A stretch of 64,000 nucleotides of DNA, from the NCBI RefSeq assembly GCF_003992725.1, contig NZ_RZNF01000012.1, forward strand, positions 1,302,501-1,366,500. Reading direction: 5' to 3'. The number at the start of each line of letters is the position of its first letter. Position 1 is the first letter of the stretch. Below are positions 56,643-64,000 of the stretch, piece after piece. The notes below the pieces were generated by a model that was not told the origin of the DNA, did no database searches, and worked only from the letters and a program-made list of their open reading frames with translations. Made by a program: the position numbers and the translations under genes. This DNA comes from Rhodomicrobium lacus (lineage in GTDB: Bacteria > Pseudomonadota > Alphaproteobacteria > Rhizobiales > Rhodomicrobiaceae).

Positions 56643-56706
56643 AGGCCGGGCGAACCCGGCCTCAGGCGATACGAGCGCCGCTTTCACGCGGCGCTTCTCT
56701 TTTCTC
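56643..56706. terminator. Bidirectional terminator pair between the GyrI-like gene and bchE
   Basis: Hairpin 1, AGGCCGGG (56643-56650) with CCCGGCCT (56655-56662), is followed on the minus strand by seven T residues and ends bchE transcripts. Hairpin 2, AGCGCCGC (56674-56681) with GCGGCGCT (56688-56695), is followed on the plus strand by a TTCTCTTTTCTCT tract and ends the GyrI-like gene. Confidence 0.85.
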
Positions 56707-58532
56707 TAAACCTTTGCGGGCGCGTCGGTCTTTGTTTCGGCCGTCTCGCAGCCGCAGCTGCCTTCCGGGCCGTGACCCTTGCACTCGCCGGCTTCGGTGT
56801 GCTCGTGCTTGGACTCTCCCGAGCACCCGCATCCCGCGTCGGTCGCGGGCTTCGAGACGCTGCCGCCGATGGCCGCTGCCATCGTTGCCTCATCGAGCTG
56901 CTGGTCACCGCCTCCGCAAGCCATGACCTTCTGCGGATCGTTCACATCTTCACCGCGCACCTTCGCGGCAGCCGCTGCCATCGGAGAGGTTTCGGCCTTG
57001 CGCTTCGGCGCGGCCTTCCACTGGTTGGAGGCGATCTGAAGCTCGGGTGTCTTTTCGAGCGTGCGCGACGTATCGAAGTCGAACTTGAGCTTCTTCTTCG
57101 TCTGCGGACCCCAGTAGCCGCGCTTGCCGAGATCGTAGAACTGCCGCTGCCAGGCCGAGAGCAGGAACGCCTTCAGGCAGCCGAGCAGATACTTGCGGCG
57201 CACCTTGTCGCCACGCACCCACGGATAGCCCCACAGCGCCTTGTTCATGTAGAAGCGGCGGTAGTTCTTCATCACGCCGTCGAGCAGTTCGCCGCGGTCG
57301 ATCGCCTTCGGCTTCATGATCGGGGTGACGAAGTTATACTTCTCGAAGTCGAACACTTCGACCGTGTCGCCGAGTTCGCGGTAGAGGTCCGAGAATGGCC
57401 ACGGCGTGAACATCGACCAGTTGGCCATGTCCGGGTTCCACTCGCGAACCATCTTGTAGGTTTCTTCGAGCGTTTCGAGCGTCTCGTTTTCGAGGCCGAC
57501 GATGAACTGCGCTTCGGTCACGATGCCGTTCGCGCGCAGAAGGTCGATGGCCTTCTTGTTCTGCGCAACCGTCGTTTCCTTGTTGAACAGGTCGAGGTTG
57601 AGCTGCGCCGCCGCTTCGGTGCCGAGCGAGATGTGGACGAGGCCCGCCTTGCGGTAGAGCGGAAGCAGGTCTTCGTCGCGCAGGATGTCGGTCACGCGGG
57701 TGTTGATACCCCAGAGCACCGGCAGATTGCGGGCGATGAGTTCTTCGCAGAACGCCACGAACGCCTTGCGGTTGATCGTCGGCTCTTCGTCGGCGAGGAT
57801 GAAGAAGCCCACATTGTGGTCGCGATACAGCGACTCGATTTCGTCGACGACGAGCTTCGGCTTTCTCACGCGATAATCGCGCCAGAACTTCCACTGCGAG
57901 CAGAAGGAGCAGGTGAACGGACAGCCGCGCGCCATGTTCGGCGTGGCGACGCGCGTGTTCATCGGGATGTAGTGATACTTCGTCCAGTCGAGGATGGACC
58001 AGTCGGCGACGATGGTGTCGACGTCGCGGATCGGCGGCTCGGCCGGGGTGGCGATGACTTTCGAGCCTTCCTGATAGGCGATGCCGTGGACCTGGCCGCG
58101 GCTGTCGGGCCATTCGCCCTTGTCGACCGCCTTCACGAGGTTCAGCATCACCGCTTCGCCTTCGCCGCGGATGATGGCGTCGATCCACGGGGCTTCGTGC
58201 AGGATCTGGGAATACATGAACGTGCCGTGGATGCCGCCCAGCACCGTCACCACGTTCGGGTGAACTTCCTTGGCGATCTGCAGCGCGCGCTCGGCCTTGT
58301 AGATGGACGGCGTAATGGCCGTCGAGCCGACGATGTCGGGCTTTTCCTCGGCGAGGATCGCGCGAAGTTCATCTTCGGTGAGGTTATCCGTCATCGCGTC
58401 GATGAAGCGGATGTCGGAATAACCGCCCGCCTTCAGATAACCGGCGAGGTAGGCCACCCACGAGGGGGACCATCGGCCCGCGATTTCGGCGCCGCCCGAA
58501 TGATAGTTTGGATGGATAAGTACAATCCGCAT
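56706..58532 (-). CDS. bchE: Anaerobic Mg-protoporphyrin IX monomethyl ester cyclase BchE
   Basis: A 608-residue B12-binding radical SAM enzyme that closes ring E of bacteriochlorophyll without oxygen. The N-terminus [18 protein letters not shown] starts the cobalamin-binding domain; the radical SAM cysteines are C204, C208 and C211 in [29 protein letters not shown] and [11 protein letters not shown] follow. The conserved part ends near WGPQ (477). The last 130 residues are an Ala/Lys-rich linker and a Cys/His-rich tail with Cys 539, 568, 570, 584, 593 and 595. AGGAGG (complement at 58539-58544) fixes the ATG. No other photosynthesis gene is adjacent. Confidence 0.95.
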   Translation of the reverse strand: MRIVLIHPNYHSGGAEIAGRWSPSWVAYLAGYLKAGGYSDIRFIDAMTDNLTEDELRAILAEEKPDIVGSTAITPSIYKAERALQIAKEVHPNVVTVLGGIHGTFMYSQILHEAPWIDAIIRGEGEAVMLNLVKAVDKGEWPDSRGQVHGIAYQEGSKVIATPAEPPIRDVDTIVADWSILDWTKYHYIPMNTRVATPNMARGCPFTCSFCSQWKFWRDYRVRKPKLVVDEIESLYRDHNVGFFILADEEPTINRKAFVAFCEELIARNLPVLWGINTRVTDILRDEDLLPLYRKAGLVHISLGTEAAAQLNLDLFNKETTVAQNKKAIDLLRANGIVTEAQFIVGLENETLETLEETYKMVREWNPDMANWSMFTPWPFSDLYRELGDTVEVFDFEKYNFVTPIMKPKAIDRGELLDGVMKNYRRFYMNKALWGYPWVRGDKVRRKYLLGCLKAFLLSAWQRQFYDLGKRGYWGPQTKKKLKFDFDTSRTLEKTPELQIASNQWKAAPKRKAETSPMAAAAAKVRGEDVNDPQKVMACGGGDQQLDEATMAAAIGGSVSKPATDAGCGCSGESKHEHTEAGECKGHGPEGSCGCETAETKTDAPAKV

Positions 58533-59022
58533 GCATCGCCTCCTTGGGGGGCCGCTGTCCCGTCAACGCCTTTTGATGAGTGTGATGATGTCGCGGGGTG
58601 GACAAAGCCGGAAGCGTGAGCTACGCCATGATCCGATAGGGGCCGTCGTCCGGATATGCCGCACCGACATCAGCAACGCTCCTCAGAAAGCGTCGGCGAT
58701 TCCGCGACAAATCAGAAACCGGCCGGTAGAGTTGAAGGTCATCATAGCTTCTGAACCACCCTCCAGCGGATTCGGTCTGTTCCAATGGCCGGTAATAGCT
58801 TGGCAAACTTGCCACTTCGCGGCAGATATTTACCTGCGCGAACAAAGCCAAGTATCCACCCTTCTTTTATGAGGTTGGAGTGTCAGCCTTATTACCTATT
58901 ATCTTCGACGATTAAGACCATCGAAGCACCATCAAACTCGACTTATTGCACCCGCTTGAGACGAATGCAAGCGGCCTTTCGCGGCGCTTTGCGCGGCGTT
59001 CTGACCCGATGCGCGTTGAATC
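58533..59022. other. Upstream region of bchE, non-coding
   Basis: No supported gene in 490 nt. Two palindromes stand out: TGGCAA, AC, TTGCCA (58801-58814) and CTTCGA, 12 nt, TCGAAG (58903-58926). PpsR-type TGT-N12-ACA and FNR-type TTGAT-N4-ATCAA sites were searched by eye and not found. A TTG-started ORF of 76 codons (58621-58851, minus) is not convincing. Confidence 0.5.
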
Positions 59023-59898
59023 TCACCGTGAAAACTCAGGCGTGGCTTTACTTGCCTCAAGCGCCGAAACCTGAGCGGCGAGGCTGTCGAGCGCATCCGC
59101 CAGCATCGGTCCGCCGCATGTCGTGAGCGGCTCGGGAATCACGATGCGGCGCGCGAGCGGATACAGCTTTTGCAGCGCAGGGTGCACCAGCAGCGCTTCG
59201 CCCTGATCGCGCGGGCTATCACGAACATTTGTGACGAGAATGAAATCGGGCCGCGTCATCACGATGGCCTCCAGCGACGCGAAACCGCCATGCGACAGGC
59301 CCATGTCTCCGGCGGCGTTCACGAGACCGGCGGCGGCCAGAAGGGACGTTGTCATCGATTCCCCCCCGAACACCCAGCCGCGCCGCGAAACGGCCAGCAC
59401 CCGCGAATGCACGCGCGACGCCGCGGCGCGGGCGCGAAGCAAAGCGGCGTCGATCCGCGCGATGTGCGGTTCCGCGCGGTCTGGATGGCCGACGAGCGCG
59501 GCCATGCGCCGAATTTGCAGTTTCGCGTCGTTGATGGAGCGGGCGACATCGAACTCCGCGACCGGCACACCCTTCGCTTTCAATATCTGACGCGTGGCAA
59601 GCCGCGTGAAGCGCCCGGCGAGCACGAGGTCCGGTTCTGCGATAAGGGCATCCTCCGCCGTGCCGGACAATTTCGGGAAAGCGCGCGCTTCCATCGCCAG
59701 CCAGCTTTGCGAGGCGTCGCGCGAATAGGGGCTAAGTCCGGCGATCTGATCGCTGTCCGCGAGCGTGAGAAGAAGCTGGTCGGTACAGAGATTGATGGAC
59801 ACGATGCGGCGCGGCGAATCGGCGGCGGCGACAGCGACGGCGAGCGAGGCAAACAGCATCATGCAGGCGGCGGCGAAGCGGATCACGGCGCGACCCAC
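59023..59898 (-). CDS. btuF: Cobalamin ABC transporter substrate-binding protein (BtuF-like)
   Basis: A 291-residue periplasmic binding protein of the helical-backbone class (Peripla_BP_2). A signal peptide (FAAACMMLFASLAVAVAAA) precedes RRIVSINLCTDQLLLTLA, ALIAEPDLVLAG and LEAIVMTRPDFILV. The type also serves siderophores, but the riboswitch upstream of the operon points to cobalamin. It is the last gene of btuCDF; its start overlaps the end of the ATPase gene by 16 nt. Confidence 0.87.
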   Translation of the reverse strand: MGRAVIRFAAACMMLFASLAVAVAAADSPRRIVSINLCTDQLLLTLADSDQIAGLSPYSRDASQSWLAMEARAFPKLSGTAEDALIAEPDLVLAGRFTRLATRQILKAKGVPVAEFDVARSINDAKLQIRRMAALVGHPDRAEPHIARIDAALLRARAAASRVHSRVLAVSRRGWVFGGESMTTSLLAAAGLVNAAGDMGLSHGGFASLEAIVMTRPDFILVTNVRDSPRDQGEALLVHPALQKLYPLARRIVIPEPLTTCGGPMLADALDSLAAQVSALEASKATPEFSR

Positions 59899-60662
59899 GG
59901 AACGAGCACGGGCGCGCCGTCATGCTCCGCCCGGAAGGCACCGATATGGAACGCGTGCGCCAGCATCTCGGGCGACAACGCGACGGCGGGCGCCCCGGAT
60001 TCGATCAGCCGTCCGTCTTTCATGACCAGCACGCGGTCCGCAAACCGCGCGGCAAGGCCGAGATCGTGCGTCACCACCAGCACGAGCGCACCGCCGAGCG
60101 CCGTGTCCCGAAGCAGCGCCATCACGTCGAGCTGATAGCGCGGGTCGAGGGACGCGATGGGCTCGTCCGCCAGCACGACCGGCGCTTCGACCGCCAGCAT
60201 ACGGGCGAGCGCCACGCGGGCCTTCTCGCCGCCGGACAACTCGGTGACGGGGCGGTCGGCGAGCGCGCCCAGATCGGCGGCGGCGATGGCACGCGCGACG
60301 GCTTCGGCGTCGCGGGCCGGGAGATTCGCGGGATCGGTCGCGCCATGCGGATAGCGGCCGAGCGCCACCACATCGCGCACCGGCAGCGGCCAATGCACCG
60401 CGTGGCCTTGCGGCAGATACGCGAAGCGAAGGGCGCGCTCGCGGATCGGCAGCGCCGCCGCGTCGCCGCCGCCCGCCCGGATTTCCCCGCGCGACGGCAC
60501 GAGCCCCGCGAGCGCGCGGAGCAGCGTCGTCTTGCCCGCGCCGTTCGGGCCGATCACGGCGGCGAGGCAGCCGCGCGGCAGGTCGAACGACACATCCGCG
60601 ATGAGGTCGCGCGCGCCGAGCCGGACACCGAGACCGCGCGCCGAGAGATAAGCCGCGCTCAT
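59883..60662 (-). CDS. btuD: Cobalamin ABC transporter ATPase (BtuD-like)
   Basis: A 259-residue ATPase. Walker A is IGPNGAGKTTLL, the Q-loop AYLPQGHAVHWPL, signature ELSGGEKARVALARML, Walker B VVLADEPIASLDP and the switch histidine VVTHDLG. The ATG at 60662 overlaps the stop of the permease gene (ATGA); the much longer open frame to 61943 is a shadow of the permease gene. It drives uptake through BtuC. Confidence 0.92.
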   Translation of the reverse strand: MSAAYLSARGLGVRLGARDLIADVSFDLPRGCLAAVIGPNGAGKTTLLRALAGLVPSRGEIRAGGGDAAALPIRERALRFAYLPQGHAVHWPLPVRDVVALGRYPHGATDPANLPARDAEAVARAIAAADLGALADRPVTELSGGEKARVALARMLAVEAPVVLADEPIASLDPRYQLDVMALLRDTALGGALVLVVTHDLGLAARFADRVLVMKDGRLIESGAPAVALSPEMLAHAFHIGAFRAEHDGAPVLVPWVAP

Positions 60663-61768
60663 GAGAGGCCGCCCGTCAGTGCGCGGCGGTCGCGCACGAT
60701 CAGATAAAGAAAGAAAGGAACGCCGATGATCGCCGTCAGCACGCCGACTTTTATGTCGGTCGTCGACGGAATGAGGCGCACGGCGATGTCGGCGGCAAGA
60801 AGCAACGCCGCGCCGATGGCCGCGCTCGGCAGCAGCAGCCGCGCGGGGTCGTGGCCGACGAGCGGGCGCGCGAGATGCGGCGCGACCAGGCCGATAAAGC
60901 CGATGGTTCCCGAAACCGCCACCGCGCCGCCGACACCGAGCGCCACGCCCGCGATCACCGCGAGCCGGAGCCGCGCCACATCCACGCCGAGGCTTTGCGC
61001 CGCCTCTTCGCCGAGGCTCAGCGTCCGAAGCGCGTTCCTGTTGGCGAGCAGGATCGCCGCGCCCCCAAGGATGAAGGGAAGCGCCAGCGCCACATGCTGG
61101 AAACTCCGGTCTTCGAGCGAGCCAAGCAGCCAGAAGGTGATTTCGAGCGCGGCGTAAGGATTCGGGGCGAGGTTCACCGCGAGCGCGGTTCCCGCGCCCG
61201 CGAGAGCCGAAAGCGCGAGGCCAGCGAGGATGAGGATCAGAAGGTTTGCGTTGCGGCCCGCCACTGCGAGCAGCACGAAAACCGACGCGAACGCCGCCGC
61301 GATCGCCGCCACCGGCAGGGCGAAAGACAGCGCATCGGCGAGTCCCGTTGCGATCACGACGACCGCGCCGAACGCCGCAGCCTGCGGCGCGCCGAACAGC
61401 GCGGGCGAGGCCAGCGGGTTGCGCAACAGCCCTTGCAGCGCCGCGCCGGAAAGCCCGAGGATCGCGCCGATGGCGAGCGCCAGCACCGCGCGCGGCAGGC
61501 GGATTTCCTGCACGATGATACGTTGCGGCTCGGTCCCTGCGCCGAACAGCGCCGCCGTAACCGTATCGGGCGAAAGCGCGACCGGCCCCGCGCCGAGCGA
61601 AAGCACGGCCAGCAGCGCCGCCACCGCGAAGAGCGCCAGCATCGTCACCGGCCACTTGCGGCGCGGCGCGAGCACGGCCGCTTTTACGGCCGAATCCGTA
61701 TGGGGAACCTGTAAAATGACATCCTCCGCCGACCCGCCGTCGCACGTTGCGTGTCCAGAGCGTTTCAT
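60659..61768 (-). CDS. btuC: Cobalamin ABC transporter permease (BtuC-like, FecCD family)
   Basis: A 369-residue permease with about ten membrane helices. Seen: RLPRAVLALAIGAILGLSGA, LQGLLRNPLASPALFG, GAAILLANRNALRTLSLGEE with the coupling region, and FIGLVAPHLARPLVGHDPAR. An N-terminal cytoplasmic extension of about 35 residues precedes helix 1. It is the first gene after the cobalamin riboswitch. Confidence 0.92.
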   Translation of the reverse strand: MKRSGHATCDGGSAEDVILQVPHTDSAVKAAVLAPRRKWPVTMLALFAVAALLAVLSLGAGPVALSPDTVTAALFGAGTEPQRIIVQEIRLPRAVLALAIGAILGLSGAALQGLLRNPLASPALFGAPQAAAFGAVVVIATGLADALSFALPVAAIAAAFASVFVLLAVAGRNANLLILILAGLALSALAGAGTALAVNLAPNPYAALEITFWLLGSLEDRSFQHVALALPFILGGAAILLANRNALRTLSLGEEAAQSLGVDVARLRLAVIAGVALGVGGAVAVSGTIGFIGLVAPHLARPLVGHDPARLLLPSAAIGAALLLAADIAVRLIPSTTDIKVGVLTAIIGVPFFLYLIVRDRRALTGGLS

Positions 61769-61802
61769 GCGACGGAGGCCGCTTGCACGCGTCGAGACAA
61801 CA

Positions 61803-61985
61803 GTTACAGCGCCGGCCGGTCTCCTGGCTCGCGGGTCGTGGCCGCCATCGCCTTCCCGAACGCACGCGTTCAGTGGCTTCGATGACGGCTCGCCGCTTAC
61901 AGTTGCGGGGGAAGCCGCGGAATCGGGATCGAGCGTCCCTCACCGCGTTCCCGTTTCACCCGCTTGCGCGGGCACCGGCGCTCGA
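61803..61985 (-). promoter_or_regulatory. Cobalamin riboswitch
   Basis: On the minus strand, in order: GGTGCC (61971-61976), AACGCGGTGAGGG, ATTCCGCGGCT, CCCCCGCAACTGTAAGC, GCCACTG (about 61872-61878) and the B12 box AGCCAGGAGACCGGCC (about 61814-61829). These are the conserved blocks of the cobalamin aptamer in correct order and spacing. It ends about 35 nt before the btuC start, where it probably controls translation or termination of btuCDF. Confidence 0.93.
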
Positions 61986-62043
61986 TGCGGCCTATCATAA
62001 AGCCAAAGCGACGGCAATGCGACGGGCTTCCCGTCGCGTGCGA

Positions 62044-62916
62044 TCAGGCGAGCCGCATATGGCTTGTGCGTGGCACGGCGGCGGGGCTCCAATGCCCGAC
62101 CCCGTGGCGGAGAATTTCCGCGCAGGGCGCAGGCGGCATCTCCGGCGGCACGTCCTGCCCGAGAAAGGCGAGTGCCCGCCACAGTAGGCGGCTATCGGCG
62201 GGGGTCGGCAGTTCCTTCGCGTGCGTCTGCTTGGAAAGCTTGCTGCCATCGGCGTTGAGCGCGAGCGGCAGATGCATGTATCGCGGCTCGGGCAGGCCGA
62301 GCAGCCGTTGCAGCACGATCTGCCGCGCGGTGTTGTCGAGGAGATCGGCGCCGCGCACGACATCGGTCACAGCCTGAAAGGCATCGTCGACCACCACGGC
62401 GAGTTGATAGGCGAACAGCCCGTCGCGGCGCAGCACCACGAAATCGCCCACGGTCGCAGCGACGTCCTCGCGCTGCGGACCGAACACGCGATCGGCGAAG
62501 TCCACGACGCCAGCGGGAACGCGGAGGCGCACGGCGGCATCGTCGCGCGGCGCCGTGAAGGCGTGGCATGTGCCGGGATAGACCGCGCCGCCGATCCGGG
62601 CGAGATCGGCCCGTGAGCAGCGGCACCAGAAGACGTTTCCCGCGCGCCTGAGCGTTTCGAGCGCGTGCGCGTAGGCATCGAGCCTCCCGCTCTGAAACAA
62701 CACGTCGCCGTCCCACTCGAAACCGTAAGCCCCAAGTTGCGCGAGGATGCGCGCCGCCGCCCCCGGCATCTCGCGCGGCGGGTCGATGTCTTCCATCCGC
62801 ACGAGCCAGCGTCCGCCCGCAGCGCGCGCATCGCAATAGCTCGCGACGGCGGCGACGAGCGAGCCGAAATGCAAGGGCCCCGTGGGCGAGGGCGCGAAGC
62901 GGCCGATATGGGTCAT
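62044..62916 (-). CDS. gluQ: Glutamyl-Q tRNA(Asp) synthetase
   Basis: A 290-residue truncated glutamyl-tRNA synthetase that attaches glutamate to queuosine of tRNA-Asp. The HIGH-like motif is FAPSPTGPLHFGSLVAAVAS, followed by RMEDIDPPRE, the zinc-site region WCRCSRADL..YPGTCH and the KMSKS-like SKLSKQTH. The anticodon-binding domain is missing, as expected for GluQ. It lies upstream of the riboswitch and is transcribed in the same direction as btuC. Confidence 0.93.
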   Translation of the reverse strand: MTHIGRFAPSPTGPLHFGSLVAAVASYCDARAAGGRWLVRMEDIDPPREMPGAAARILAQLGAYGFEWDGDVLFQSGRLDAYAHALETLRRAGNVFWCRCSRADLARIGGAVYPGTCHAFTAPRDDAAVRLRVPAGVVDFADRVFGPQREDVAATVGDFVVLRRDGLFAYQLAVVVDDAFQAVTDVVRGADLLDNTARQIVLQRLLGLPEPRYMHLPLALNADGSKLSKQTHAKELPTPADSRLLWRALAFLGQDVPPEMPPAPCAEILRHGVGHWSPAAVPRTSHMRLA

Positions 62917-62937
62917 GCCGCAACCCGTCGCGCTCGA

Positions 62938-63999
62938 CTAATTAGCGAAAGGTTCCGCGCCTTGATTGAGAATAGATAGGTATCTATCATAAACGAATAT
63001 TTTATGTCGTCCCTTTCCTGTGGCTTCTTTTGTGATGCCAAGACTTTCAAGAGCGTTCAAGGCGCGCAACACGGTTGGAAGCGCAAGATCGCAGTCATCC
63101 TTTATTCGGGTTGTGTTCGTGACGGGATACCTCTTCATGAAGTCATACACAGTGAACACACTTGCTGCGTGTCTGCCTGAGTTGACTATTCTCTCCTTAT
63201 CTTTCGCAAACAAAGCAAGAATATTTTTTGCCGTGTCTGTAGCTTGATTTGCCGTTTCGGCCACGCCCACAAGAAAGAACCTGACCCAATCTTCCAAATT
63301 TCCGGTTTCCCTCACAGATTGAAGAAGACCATAATATTTTTCTCTATTGGTTTTGAAATACAAACTAAGATACAACAATGGCTGCTTGAGAATTCCTTTC
63401 TCGCACAAGATGAAAGTAATGAGAAGGCGGCCAAGCCGCCCGTTTCCGTCGAGGAAGGGATGGATCGTCTCAAATTGCACATGCGCCATCGCGGCTTTTA
63501 CGAGCACGGGAAGGGCAGCTTTCTCGTCGTGCAAAAATTTCTCGAATTCGCCGAGCACTTCCATCAAGCGTTCCGGAGGCGGGGGAACGAAAGCCGCGTT
63601 GCCCGGTCTGGATCCGCCGATCCAATTTTGTGAAGTTCGAAACTCACCTGGCATTTTGTGCCCGCCACGCGAGTTGTTCATCAGCTTTCCGTGAATTTCT
63701 CTGATCAGGCGGAGCGATAGCGGTAGCTCTTTCAGACGCTCCAAACCATATGACATGGCTTCCACATAACAGGAAACTTCCGTCACGTCGTCTATAGGCA
63801 CACCCGGCGCATCGGTCGTCTCAAAGAGCAAGAGATCGGAAAGAGAAGACTGCGTCCCTTCGATCTGAGAAGACAGCACAGCTTCTTTTCTGACGTACAT
63901 GTAAATAAAAAGGGAGGGGTCAGGCAAAATCATGCTCATGCCGTCGAGCCTGCCGAGCGCAACGCTGGCTTGATCGAGCAGAGGAAAAAGTTCGTTCAT
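62938..63999 (-). CDS. Fic domain protein (class II AMPylase-like), 5' end at window edge
   Basis: At least 353 residues; an ATG lies at 63997-63999 but the frame may continue beyond the edge. Seen: the inhibitory-helix motif SSQIEGTQSS near residue 43 (S/TxxxE[G/N]), which marks class II Fic; the catalytic HPFLDGNGRLGRLL; and a C-terminal winged-helix segment (FMKRYPVTNTTRIKDD). Fic proteins transfer AMP to hydroxyl side chains of targets. Base composition is clearly more AT-rich than the neighbours, suggesting acquisition by transfer. Target and partner unknown. Confidence 0.88.
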   Translation of the reverse strand: MNELFPLLDQASVALGRLDGMSMILPDPSLFIYMYVRKEAVLSSQIEGTQSSLSDLLLFETTDAPGVPIDDVTEVSCYVEAMSYGLERLKELPLSLRLIREIHGKLMNNSRGGHKMPGEFRTSQNWIGGSRPGNAAFVPPPPERLMEVLGEFEKFLHDEKAALPVLVKAAMAHVQFETIHPFLDGNGRLGRLLITFILCEKGILKQPLLYLSLYFKTNREKYYGLLQSVRETGNLEDWVRFFLVGVAETANQATDTAKNILALFAKDKERIVNSGRHAASVFTVYDFMKRYPVTNTTRIKDDCDLALPTVLRALNALESLGITKEATGKGRHKIFVYDRYLSILNQGAEPFAN

Positions 64000-64000
64000 C

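Noticed and set aside
58621-58851. Minus-strand TTG-started ORF of 76 codons upstream of bchE
   Set aside because: No ribosome site, no family likeness, and weak start codon.
58533-59022. PpsR (TGT-N12-ACA) sites upstream of bchE
   Set aside because: The closest case, at about 58587, has a 10-nt spacer; no true match was found.
60663-61943. N-terminal extension of the btuD frame making a 686-codon ORF
   Set aside because: The added part is Arg/Gly-rich, overlaps btuC in another frame, and the ATPase has a coupled ATG at 60662.

Overview
The window reads as chromosomal DNA of an alphaproteobacterium, most likely a photosynthetic member of the Hyphomicrobiales (Rhizobiales), for example a Rhodomicrobium- or Rhodopseudomonas-like purple non-sulfur bacterium. 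The basis is the high-GC, strongly biased codon use, the gene order lnt - XRE regulator - metK - trmB and leuS - lptE - holA, a DivK cell-cycle regulator with a CtrA-type box nearby, hopanoid genes (hpnO, hpnN), and bchE, the oxygen-independent cyclase of bacteriochlorophyll synthesis. The genus cannot be fixed from the sequence alone.

Layout. 1-6.1 kb: a cut M23 peptidase, pyridoxal kinase, a CitE-like lyase, a chromate transporter, a small ribbon-helix-helix-like ORF and a DEAD-box RNA helicase. 6.1-14.4 kb: a minus-strand SUF iron-sulfur assembly operon (iscR, nifS-like, sufB, two small membrane proteins, sufC, sufD, sufS, sufT, sufA) behind a near-consensus promoter. 14.5-22 kb: a hydrolase, divK, a region with a CtrA box and several hairpins (candidate non-coding RNA), rpmG, rnr and topA. 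22-30.3 kb: a Uma2 nuclease, bioA, holA, lptE, leuS, a YggS protein and an unknown gene. 30.4-40.2 kb: B12-dependent ribonucleotide reductase nrdJ with a putative NrdR box pair, trmB, metK, an XRE regulator, lnt and an unknown membrane protein. 40.3-45.2 kb: groES-groEL under a CIRCE element, an MFS transporter and a murein endopeptidase. 45.4-52 kb: hopanoid genes hpnO and hpnN with a DUF2147 protein and a GNAT-like protein. 52.2-56.6 kb: a bacterial Ro60 (TROVE-vWA) protein, cobF, a dipicolinate-synthase-A-like protein and a GyrI-like protein. 56.7-62 kb: bchE and a cobalamin-riboswitch-controlled BtuCDF-type transporter. 62-64 kb: gluQ and a Fic protein of different base composition that runs to the right edge.

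A theme is cobalamin: a riboswitch-controlled uptake operon, one cobalamin biosynthesis gene (cobF) and two probable B12 consumers (BchE, a radical-SAM enzyme, and NrdJ) lie within 32 kb, and the SUF operon supplies the clusters that BchE needs. The observations most worth a second look are the orphan Ro60 gene with a possible ribosome-site hairpin, the CtrA-box-associated structured region beside divK, two membrane proteins inserted in the suf operon, the Cys/His-rich tail on BchE, and the DpsA-like gene coupled to cobF. No tRNA, rRNA, insertion sequence, prophage or CRISPR array was recognised.
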